This document shows, in pieces, positions 25,101 through 37,100 of a stretch of 64,000 bases of DNA. Origin of the DNA: Engraulis encrasicolus (lineage: Eukaryota; Chordata; Actinopteri; Clupeiformes; Engraulidae); NCBI RefSeq assembly GCF_034702125.1, contig NC_085869.1, forward strand, positions 48,694,042 through 48,758,041, written 5' to 3'. Under the pieces are notes generated by a model. The model saw only the letters and a list, made by a program, of their open reading frames with translations, was not told the origin of the DNA and made no database searches. A program made the translations under genes and the position numbers. Each line of letters begins with the position of its first letter. Within the stretch, counting starts at the first letter, position 1.

Positions 25101-28100
25101 GCGCGCAAACTGCTCCTTCCTCGTGCATGCAAGGTCTTTCACTGGGACTTTCATGAGCCCATTGCGCTGTGATGTGCTTAACCTATACTACAATATTTGG
25201 AGTTCCACCATCATTTTTTTAAACATTACGAGAGGTGAAGTGAAAGTTGCATTCGGCAGAATCCTTAATAATAATGGTAGGCTAATGCATATGCAATCCA
25301 AGGTCGTTTTTAATCAGGAAACTGAAAGGCTTTTGGGTAACATAGGCTGCAACATCTAGGAAAGGATATGTAAGCCAAGTGTCCTTACATATTACATTTC
25401 TGTTTGGAATGGCCATCTCACCCTACTCATTCTGTTTATTCTCTGAGACCAAAGGCAATTTTAATGCTGACATGACAATGAAAGTCTATTCTATTCTATG
25501 GCATAATGTTAGACTAAATTCAAATTTGACACTGTTATAAATAGGCCAAGGCCTAGGCCTACAGGGCGATCATATGCATTTTAGATGTGAGAATGACAAT
25601 AGAGGTACAGTTTGCACAGTTTAAATATTAGGCCATTTACAGAGCCGGTCTACAACCTGGGGAAGCAGGTGTATTAGTATATGAGGTGTGCCACTACACT
25701 GGTTAAAATCCCTTTTCCTGCGAAAAGTAAAGTAAAGTAATAAGTAACGAGTTACTTTTTAAATTTAGTAATAAGTAAAGTAATTCAATTACAATTGAAA
25801 GCAGTAACTAAAGTAAGTGAGTAAGCCCTCTTGTCTCAAGCCTCTTTGGTTGTGACCCTCAGTATTACGACACAATAAAGGCACATACAGTATTTTAGGT
25901 TTGCAAAGACAATCTCAGTGTATGTGAGCATACATTTGTTTTTCTACTCACGTTGACCTGCTACTTTCATCTTCTGTAGGACACCAAGCTCTCACCTCAC
26001 ACTGCCCCACTTCAGTCAAACATGTTCCCGTGAAAAAACCTGCCGACAGATCATTTTAACGTTTAAGGCCTGGGACATGCTTACAGTGTGAGTTCAATAA
26101 CGTGCCCACAATTCTTGTGAATGAGTGCACATACTGTGCTTGCTAAAGAGCTATCAGAGCAGTATGTCGGATACTAGTGGAATCATATAGGGGGCAGTTA
26201 GCCAACAGGGCTCTCATTTAGATCTTCCACCATTGCTTGACCACCACCTCAACTTCGAAATTCGGAAGATCGCACCTTGTGGTTATGTCAATATTGCATT
26301 GTATGCACGCAGGTGTGTGTCAGGTGTAAAATACACATGGCAATTTCAGTAACTTAGCTTGTGACTATTTCCAAAATGTGAAGGTCCAAAAAGAAGGTTC
26401 CTTGTTGAAAGTGGTAGTCAGAATGATTCGAGGCACACTGATCTTAGTGAAAAAAGTTATTTATTTTAATGGATAACGCCTACGCGTTTCGACTACAATC
26501 AGTCTTCATCAGGGCAAACTCTGTTGCTTCTTGCAAAGATGTTTTTAAAATGGATTCCATGTCATGTGACACAGAGACACGGCAAATCAAAATCAGTGCA
26601 TTGTGACATGCATTTTAACATAAAAATCCCATCACCAGTGCATTTGCAAAGTAGACAATAGGCAAGGACAAACAATCACAAAAAAGTCTTGGAGGGCCCA
26701 GATAGAAGTAGAAAAGTAGTTAGAAAAGGGGCCTGGATGCAGACATCTATAGGTGCCTAGACAGAGGTAGAGTTTTAGAAGACTATGACATTTTCACTGG
26801 CCGTATACGGCAATCTACAACACAACATAATTAAAAGTAAGATAATAGGCAAACATGTGGTACTTCATGGAAAAGGAGAAAAGTCTATTTCTTCATTTAG
26901 TCCAGGGTAGGATGTGGCCCTCAATGTGTGGATCCAAAATGTTTCTCTCTGTAAGAGCCGTTTCAAGTCTGTCAACCCCTCTGGTGCTTTTTGGAATTGT
27001 TTCAATGACCATGGCTTTTAGAGTCATGTGGTTCGTATGACCGGCATTTTTGTAGTGTTGAGCCATTGGGTAGTTGGCGTTCTCTGTTTTGATGGCATTC
27101 TGTTCAGCCAGTCTTTGCCGAAATTTTTGTTTGGTGCGGCCCACATAAAAACATCCACATTCACATTCCAATCTATAAACCACAAATGTTGAATTGTAAT
27201 TTGCAATTGCAATGTTTTTGTGCATAAAATGGGCACCACGTGCATATCCTGCAGCAAGCATATCCCGGGCCACATTCATGACTAGAAATGCACTCAGCGA
27301 GTGCAGACCTCCGCCAAGGAAGCAGCTGTAAGTCTGCATTCTTTTTGTGGAGTTAGAAACTGGAATGTCAAAATTCGCCCTGTCCCGCAATTGAATTTGC
27401 GGTCACTAGGGGCGTCTGGATTTCTAGACTAGCAATGGTGAAGATTTTTTTTTAAAGAATCCTGGTTCCGGTTTGTGATCACCACCCAAATTATTCACTT
27501 GTTCCTTTGGTCATTCCCAACAACTCCACAAAGTTTCATCCATATCCGTTCATAAGTTTTTGAGTTATCATGCTGACAAACAAACTGACAGACAGACAAA
27601 CCAACGCAACCGAAAACATAATCTCCTTGGCGGAGGTAACGATACCAGCGAGTATCCTCTAAAATAAAATGGGTAGAATTAAGTTATTTAAGATTATGCA
27701 AATGTTAAGAATGTTAATGTTAACAAATGTTAATGTTTTTTGTGACTAAAAACAAACTATGTCTCATAAGGCTATGTTCAAAAAATTGATCTGCGATCCA
27801 CTATCGATTCACATTCGAAAAATCCGATATCTATCCAAAACTTTGTGGATCGATCTTTTGCGGAGGACCATCCCTATATTCTCAACCGCATCGGGTAGCT
27901 CTCTTCAACATAGCCTACACACACATGCACAGGGCTGTTCATGGCAGTAGTGGCAGTTTTTACTTTAAACTATTCATGGATTTATTTTATGCATAGTGCA
28001 ACCTTCCTGTGGCCCGCGAGAGACATCTACACAGCTTTCGGAAGTGCCAGCAGCTGCGTTGTGCAGCATTGTTGTTATTTCATCTGTGTCAAAGTCATTA

Positions 28101-31100
28101 TAGAAGAACTGTGTCACAACGCATTTAGTGTACAACGCAATATAATAGAATCAAACACATTTCAGAGTAGTGTTCTTGAACTTAAAAAAACACAAACCCA
28201 AAATGCCATATGATTTAATAACATCAAACAAACCATAGCCTACACGCGGTGGTTTCATTTTTGAGACCTAAAAATGCATTCACTTCTTCTTTTAACAGCG
28301 AAGACGAGTAACTTTGAGTTGGGATTGAGTGCTGAGTTTTAAGGGGAGAAGAAAGTTGATGATTTGTATGCTGTTGAAATGATGAGACATTATTATCCCC
28401 GCCTTTTAACTTGAACTTCGAATGCAAGGACAGCAAGGCAGGGAGAGTGAAAGGGTGCCTTTCACATTCACACACGCACATGCACGCACTGGATAGCAGA
28501 TGAGAGAGAGCGGTGGGGAGAGACTTGTAAATTACTGAGATTGGGATAGTTCTAGGCCTACGTGAACTGCTACAGGATTTTTTTTTTTATTTTGCGTCAA
28601 AGCGATTTTTTAGTGCACAGCTCCACGGTTGACTGAGAAATCTCCACTGCTCTAGAGCAGCGTTAGATTTCAGCGATATCTCTTCTGAGCGCTATAGATT
28701 ACCAGTGTGGCATTAACTAATCATATCCCGTTACACAGACAATCTATAATCTATCTACAATCCCTCACTTTTGCCCAAAAACACTTTCTCACTACTTTGC
28801 CACCGTCAATATTCAACATCCACCACAGAGGGAAGCGCTGTCTCGCCTGTCAATCAAACAGTCTGCATGCGCTTGTTTTATTTTTTCCTATAGGCTATGG
28901 TCTTGTTTCGTTTTTAGCAGTGTTAGATATTATGTTGGCGAATTATGGTATTTAAGTTTGATAGTTATTTATATTAATTAGGCCATTTAGGTTCATTAGG
29001 CCTATGCATAAACAGAATGCCATGGGGTAGAGTATGATATTTCCACTGTATTACCGGTACTAATTTATTCACCTTTCTTTCTCTAAGTTTCCCACCTCTC
29101 TATCATACCAAGGTATTTCAGTTTGTATTGGCTGCTGAGGCTGGTATACTTAGATTGTTATAGTCAGTTTACAGTTCATGTTGAATATTTCATATACGTA
29201 GAATTATGCTTAAATGGTTAAAGTGACAATCCAACAATAAAATAGATCGATATTGAATCGAATCGTGGATCGAATCGAATCGTGGCCTTCTGGATCAAAT
29301 CGAATCGATCCAGGAAATTTGGATCCATTCCCAGGCCTAATGTCTCAGAGTAATCAAGATATACACAAGGAGTAGAGGGAAGAATAGAAAGCTCACCTTT
29401 TACATAACGGCATCCAAGGTGTTTGAAACAGTCAGCGTTAGTGCTACACTGATACTTCTCGCCATACTATGAGAGAAAACATTTTTAATACCTTTCATGT
29501 GAGTTTCATTTTTTAAGTATTTGTTTTGCTTTTTAGGCCTTAGTGTGCAGCGTCAAAGCACCCTCAACGTTATTTTATTAAGATATGCATACCCATGTAA
29601 AACCTAAGACTTACCTGTGCACAAGTTCCTTGTGTTTGGTTTTTTGTCTCGAAGAGTCTTGTAATGATACAAAATACGTCTGTGCCCTAATTACAAGACA
29701 TGACACAACCAATAAATCCCTTAATAATGATATAACCGTAACAAGGATCTAGTAGGCCCTTAAAAGGCAATAGCTAGCTGGCTTACCTGTCTTGGAAGTA
29801 CATAGTCCGCTACATCCATTACTTTGTTGTTATAGAAACCAACACCCTTCACTTTAGTCTTGACTGCTGACTCGATTCCTGTGTCTGTACTTTGGTAAGC
29901 TTTTTCATGAGCAAAGAGCCACCTAAACACCACAGACAGAAAGAAAAAAACACACACACACGCAAACATACACACACATGCATGCATGGGCCATGTATGG
30001 GGGAACAAAGTGTAATAGTTATCTTTGGTAAGGGATACACCCCTAGTACTAGAAAAATCCTGATAGCAGTGCAGATTGTAGTCACTTTTTCAGCTCATGA
30101 GTTACTACCCCCCTAAGATACAAATACATTTTTTTGAGTTCAAGTTTCAAGTTTTGAAATCTGGTGTATAACTGGTTTAGGGTAATGGTATGCATCAGGA
30201 TTGTTAGTACTAGTGGATATACCTCGCGAAAAAAATAATTATAGTATTTGTACTGTATACTACAGCCTACATCCTACAATATCCGAAAGCATAATTAATG
30301 AATATTTTTATTTTTTCTAGGGGTGGGCAAACATGAAAATCTTTAATCGCATTAACTCAATGACTTTGTGTGATTAATCGCGATTAATCGCAAAGCGCGC
30401 GAAACCCAAAAATTATAATAATAAATCATGAATAAAATAAATAAAATAAAAATATTTTTTTAATTAATAAAATAAAATAATTAATAATAATTTGCATATG
30501 TACTGTGTAGATAACCTATGTAGGTCTAATATAATATTCCACAATGGAAATGTAGGCTATTTGCCAACCTATCAGTCTAAATGTAGTAGGCTATATGCCA
30601 ATCTAATGTAGGCCTGCTAATGAAACAAATTATTGCATACAATATTACACTAGGGCTATTTAAGATTGTAGGCTACTGAAACTGATATATTAGAAATTAT
30701 AAACTCAAATTAGGATGGTCTACATGGGCCTACAAGAAAAAAACAAAAAAAAAACTTGTCATTTAAAAAAACTATATGTTAAAACGGCTTGCCATAGGCG
30801 TGCGTCTGTGAGATAATATGTCCCGCCTTCTCTCATTGTCAAAGACTCCCACCTTCTCTCTTATCTGTCACTATTTTTAAGGTGTTTCAGCGACTAGAAA
30901 CGAATTGACTGTCTGTTGGCATTGACAGCAATTACATCTTTCAAAACAATAACGTTGACATGACTAACACTATCTTAAATGCTGACGAAGTTGCCGATGT
31001 CGCGAAATCATAGCCTACCATGTTGATGCAGCCTACTATGCACGCACAGCGCCATGTATACCAAAACATTGCGTGAGGAATGTAATATCTCGCGGTTCGC

Positions 31101-34100
31101 TTTTTGATCAGGGCTTTAGTAAGTCCGCGTGGCGTTACTACACCCCCTCTCACTCCAGCAATAGTATCATCAAGTTTGCTGATGACACCACCATCGTAGG
31201 TCTCATCTCCAAGGGAGACGAAACTGCATACAGGGAAGAGGTGCAGCGTCTATCGGTCTGGTGCAAGGAGAACAACCTGTTCCTAAACATCACAAAAACA
31301 AAGGAGTTGATAGTGGACTACAGGAGGACAAAGGCTAACATTCAACCACTGGTCATCGATGGGGCCTATGTGGAGAGGGTCTCTGATTTCCGCTTCCTGG
31401 GCGTGCATCTGAGGGACGATCTTACTTGGAACACCAACACCACTGCCACCATCAAGAAGGCACAACAGAGACTGTACTTCCTTAGGGTCTTACGGGCTAA
31501 TCATCTCGCCAAAGTCTACTGGTGGCCTTCTACCGGAGCTCCATAGAGAGCATCCTAACATACTGTTTATGTGTGTGGTATAGAGCTTGAAAGTCCCGCC
31601 CCTTAGTTCCGCGTTTCACGGGACCTAAGCTGACCATCTAACAACGTGGTAGCGAGTAATTATCTTCTGATCTTAGTCATGATATGCGCTGGGCTAAAAA
31701 AATATGCTGTTTAAGATGATAGATAAAGATTATTCATGCAGAAGTATCAATGTTTTGTTCCGAGACCATCGGCATGAAAAATGTGAAGAAACACAGCTTT
31801 CTAAAAAATGTGGGGGTTCGTACGAAAAATTAAGCAAAAATATCAGAAACAACATATATGGAGCTCGTGGCACAACTCGAAGGGGTTCGAAATGCCAATT
31901 TAATACCGCCATTGGATTACTTGCTACGATTTTCGGCTAAAAACGCCGTTGAGGTCCCATGAAATCGGGGGAAGTGACGTCACTTTCGAGCTCTATTCCA
32001 GCTGCACAGCAGCGGACAGAAGAGCTCTTCAGAGAGTGGTCAGCACAGCTCAGAAGATCACCAGCTGTCCCCTGCCCTCTTTAGAGGAGTTGTTCTCCTG
32101 TCGCTGTCTAAAGAAAGCCAAGCAAATCATCAGAGACCCCTACCATACTGGACATAAACTGTTTGAGCTGCTGCCATCAGGCAGGCGTTACAGGGCTCTG
32201 GGTACAAAAACAAACAGGCTAAAAGACAGTTTTTATCCAAAAGCAATCTACACACTTAATTTTGCACAGCTGACTTTTTAAAATCTGAATTATTTTTATA
32301 CAGTATATAGGCTATAGGTTTCTTTGTTGATTTTTAAGCACCGTGAGCATCTGCACTTTACCACTTTCGTTGTACCTGTACAATGACAATAAAGTTTCAT
32401 TCATTCATATTGACAGCTGATAGACAGCCAGCACAACAGTACCCTTTTCATGCTGACCGTACAATAGACTAACCTTGCGAGCTGCAAAGGCGAGCCACAT
32501 GCTGCTCGAGAGTTGCAGCAAGGAGGACCAAAATGTCCATTCAGAAGTTGACATCCTTCTGTAGGCTATGCCTGTTTTGTTTTGACTACTTTTCTAGACA
32601 TTCTTCTCTGTCAGCAGTCACTGGAAGCAGCAACAAGCGTGCTACCGCTTTCAAAATAAAAGCCACGAACGACGGTCATAAAAGGCAAAAAAAAAAAACA
32701 CGAAAAAAACCCTGCTGCGTTATAGCGTTAACAAAATTGTCGGCCGATATTGACCTCAATAGTTAACGCACCATTAACGCGTTTACGTTGCCCAGCCCTT
32801 TCGCCTTGAAGTTGGCCATGTAAATTACAGTTTTATTTGACCTTTTAGACATGGTAGAAGGTGAAAGTAAACAACTTCTGAATATGGTGTCCACGTGGAT
32901 GTCATCAAATTCGGTTCATGTCTCTATTTGCTAACTGGCAGGCTTTTTTGTTAAACCTGACATAATAAACTTCAAATAGCTGCTTCTGGATATCAACCAA
33001 ATGTTGCCATTTTGACTTACTGTATACAGCAGGTATTCTTAACCATAAGGCTGCGGCCCAAAGCTGGGCTGCGCTCAGAAACTTGAGGGTAGCGGAAAAG
33101 TTTCAACCTCGCACTGAAGAGCCGTGTGGGCCGCGCAACTGCATTCATTGTCAAATAAAGATGCTGAAGACAGCGTGTGTGTTTTTACTCTCGCGCAGTT
33201 CTGCTGCTTAAATGACCACGCACCGCTGTTTTTTAAAAGTGGAAGACGTGAAATACAAAACGGCAATACACTTATCAGTACACGAATGGAGAATGAGAAA
33301 TTACCAACCGGTGTGAAGTGTAATTTGCCGACGTCTTCTCTCTTCACGTAGTTACAAAATAAGCTATTGAAACGGTACTCAAAATGATCCTGTTTACTGA
33401 AAAGCAAAACCGTTATCCACGTGTCCAACAAAATACATTGATTTGAAGAATTTTGCGTGTTAATAGGCTAAAGCTTTCCGTTTTCACACCCTGCCATAAG
33501 GCTGAGGAATTTAAGTTCTCGCGTCGCAACTGCACATCACCAGAGAGGGTCTATGGGTAGTAGTCAAGTGCATTTATGACTTAACCCCAAAAAAATTCTA
33601 ACAAAAGGTTTCCAAGTGGTTTACAGTAATATCAGATGTAAACTTCTACCAAAATCTGACTTCAGGTTAGGTCTCATTTTCAAGATGGTCGCCACTGGGA
33701 ATGACCAGGAATAGTGCTGTATGATGTATGTTTTGACCATATAATGTTGTAATCGGAATATTTCCTTGATATTGAACAGTTATAAGTGCGGTTTGATGTT
33801 TAAACAATCCATTAGAACTGTATGTTACTGCAATACTAGTCAAATTTGGGCTACCATGTGTAGATTAAGTAGGCCTCCTGCTAGAATAGAATAGAATAGA
33901 ATATATACTTTATTTGTCATGCAAGCATGAAATGTATCTTTCGTCTCACCCTAAAAACATAAATGTACATTCGCTCCATTATAAACTCACACTCTAAAAA
34001 CATAAATACACATAAAAACGTTGCACATATCTCCTCCCTCTAGCCACCCTTCCCAGCATACACATCATATACAGTACAGGTCAGGTACCAGATCCAGTCC

Positions 34101-37100
34101 CTTGTTTTTGTTACACCAGCCTAGCTTTTCCATTGCTTGTTAACCATGGAGAGTGTTGGGTATGAATCTTTGTATGTATTTTAGTTTGGTTGATTATGGT
34201 CATTTTCAAAATATTATTAACCATATGTTATACATGTTTTAAAATGTATTTATTTATTTAATTAATTATTCCATGTATTTTATTTAGTCAGTGATGATGA
34301 ATGTTGAAAAAGCAAGGAATCCATACGAAGGATTCAAAATTTCACTTTTCACTTCCCCCTGTATAGACAAGACATTGGCAGCCTGGTTGGTGGCTAGAGG
34401 AAAGAATTCAGCATCCTAACAGTGCACCAATGCAACAAAGTGGGATCCAGTTCAGTCCTCTAAATTGGAGTGACTTTCCTTTGAACTCCATTCATTTTCC
34501 TAGTCTCCTAAAGGGGCATGGGGGCCATAGGATTGGTAGATATCCATGAACCATCTCTACCTTATCAATCGTCTCTGATGTGTATTGCAGAGACAGGTAC
34601 GCCAATGATCTTGGCCGCGCCTGCAGAGCTCTACTATTGTAGTCAGTGTAGCTCCTGGTCCATACTGTGGTGAAAATGAAATGGATGCGCTCAATGGTTT
34701 TTCTTAGAAATGTGGGCTAGAGTGGTGAAGCACTTGCCTGGATTGAGATTGCTCTGGAAGTTGAGCTACAACTTGACTTTCTTCACTCTCTACTGATGCA
34801 GTGTTGGTCCAGAAAAGGTCCTTATTGACGTGCAAACTCACATCTCTCATCGTTGTGCTGCCTAAAAGGTCTACCTCTTTCCTGTAGTGAGCCTTGTTCC
34901 TCTTGATTATCTGTGAACTTAACAAGATGATTGGAGTTATAGGTTGTTGTGCAGTCATTATTAGTAAGGTATTGGAAGGCTGAGCATGATTGTGGAAGAA
35001 GTGACTTGGGCAGAGCAGGAGGACTACTTTGTCAAAGCTGTATCCCAGGGCAAGCAAGGAGCATGGACCTGGTGGGAGAACACCATCCATGGGGTCACGA
35101 ATTGGCTGGACATCTTGCAAGGCCACTCCACTTGCGCCCTGTTTGGACAGCTAGCAGCTCCTTATATTATGTGATCCCTCGACTCCTTCAGCTATAATAC
35201 CATTCATGCCTTCTCTTGCTTGTATTCAACACCTACAGACTTCAATGGAAGTTGAAGCGTATTCTTGCCAAAGAGTCCTGCATTGGAGAAGTAACAATAG
35301 GGACCTGCCCTTTCACTGATGTAGGAGTTGGCAATGCCATCCAACCTGCTGGCTGTGGTACAGGAGATTTCACACACCTTAAGGGGCCATATCAGACGTT
35401 GGAAAAGTTTGAATTGGTAGCATCATAGCTTGAGGGCCTTTTGACTCATTGCTTGTGGTCTCTGGCCGGCAAAATTCATCAGACATCAGGTCATTTGAAA
35501 GTCATTGGCGACGGTCACAAGGGCCTACATTAATATAAATAAAAAAATAAATACACAACTAAAAGTTCAAAAGCAAAGATATTTTTAAAATAAAGAAGTA
35601 AAAATAATCATAATTTATAAAACTAAAATAGATACAAACAATGGATTTAGCGATCCATAGCCTACACATGCCAGGGCAGATTAGACTAATATTACAGTAG
35701 GCCTACCATACATTACGGTACCATACATACCGTACAAACAACAACAAACTGCAATTGTAAGCATTTATGCATCAAGGGCATATCCTAATTACAACATTAC
35801 AGGGTGAAAACAAACATCAAACACCTCTACTCCTGGTCATTTCAATGTCATTTTATGGCCAGTCATTTTAGGGCCCAGTGGCGGCCATCTTGAAAATGAG
35901 GCCTTTCCTGAAGTTAGATTTTGGTAGACTTTTTGTATGTTTGGTATGTTATTAACACATTGAGTACCGACGACGTAATAATACGTTTTTCACGCCTATG
36001 CGTTGTATAACAAAACGTAAAAATACGTTTTTGCTTTTAAATATCATATTTCGAATCTACACCCTTCAATGGACAATAAATGTGATTTTGGGAGTTCTGT
36101 GATGGACATAAATGACAAAAATTGCACTCAAAAGTTTGTGTTATGATTTGGACATTCTAATTTATCTTACCAAGATGTCTGGATGCCAACCCATGTCGCC
36201 TACCGTAGACTATCTCCCAATAGGCTCCCAATGATCGTGCTGCCTGCATTGATGCTACGGCTCTGCATTTGATTTTGTCGCTAAATGATCCTGCAATGAT
36301 GCTCCTTTACTCTCTCTGTACCCCTTCACCTTGTGGTATGGTAGCTACAGGAAGGGCTATGGTAGCTATCTGGGATGCTGCCGTATTCGTGAATCGTACT
36401 ATGTTGTTTCCCTAGTACGGTCGGTGCCCACGCTGTAGCGCGTGTTGTGTCTGACTTCACGCTATAGGTAAACACAGAGACCATTGTATATCGTGCCTGG
36501 AGTATCTTGAACTTTCTGGACTTGCTACCTAGACCTTTACCAGATCCTTGGATCCAAATGGCACCCGAACTGTGATTGGAGTAATGCGCTCCGATTTGGA
36601 AGTTTGATCGCCAAGCAGATAATTATTGCTTATTTGATTTCAACCCCCATGTTGAACTTTCTGTCTTCCTGTATGTGAAAAGCCAGAAGCTAGCATAGAT
36701 GGCTACATATCATATGGATCGGATGGGCTACATCTAAACATCATATCATTGGGATTTGTTGTCAATGTTGAGCTATTATTTCGGGAGTCATCGGGAGCTA
36801 TTTTAGCAAATGTCTCACCTTCTGCGTGTGTGCAAAGAGTTTGTGTTCAGTCCGCGTGAAAAACGTGGATTTCGAAGGGCATTGATTGCCGATGTCGTAG
36901 TGGGACAGAGCAGGAGGTGTGTCTTGACGAGCAGCAAGATGCGTGTCAGAGCTAACCTTGCACCAAATTGTGATTAAAACCAACTCGTCCCCTTTCAAAC
37001 TCGTGACATTCTGAAGCAGCGCACCCTTCACAAAAACCTCAACATCTCCAATTGTAGCTGAATTCCATGGATACCCGCTTCGGTTTAGCTTGGGTTTGCT

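Larger units (their letters stand above)
30318..32800. mobile_element. hAT-like element containing a LINE fragment, P2X intron 1
   Basis: It begins TAGGGGTGGGCAAAC with TTAATCGCGATTAATCGC just inside, and ends TTAACGCGTTTACGTTGCCC with a weaker inverted match. No 8-bp duplication could be paired, so the right limit is approximate. The LINE at 31118-32407 is nested within it. Confidence 0.55.

Noticed and set aside
27860..27880. CCATCCCTATATT as a hAT right end
   Set aside because: It lies inside the hAT at 27767-29339, which is closed by an exact ATGTCTCA duplication; no second duplication fits this site.
31704..31940. 78-codon open frame in the MITE at 31583-31993
   Set aside because: No recognisable motif; it is inside a MITE only 411 bases long.
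34704..35197. Overlapping open frames on both strands at 34704-35197
   Set aside because: The plus-strand text recalls the C-terminal part of a fish reverse transcriptase protein, but it is too short and frame-broken to name.
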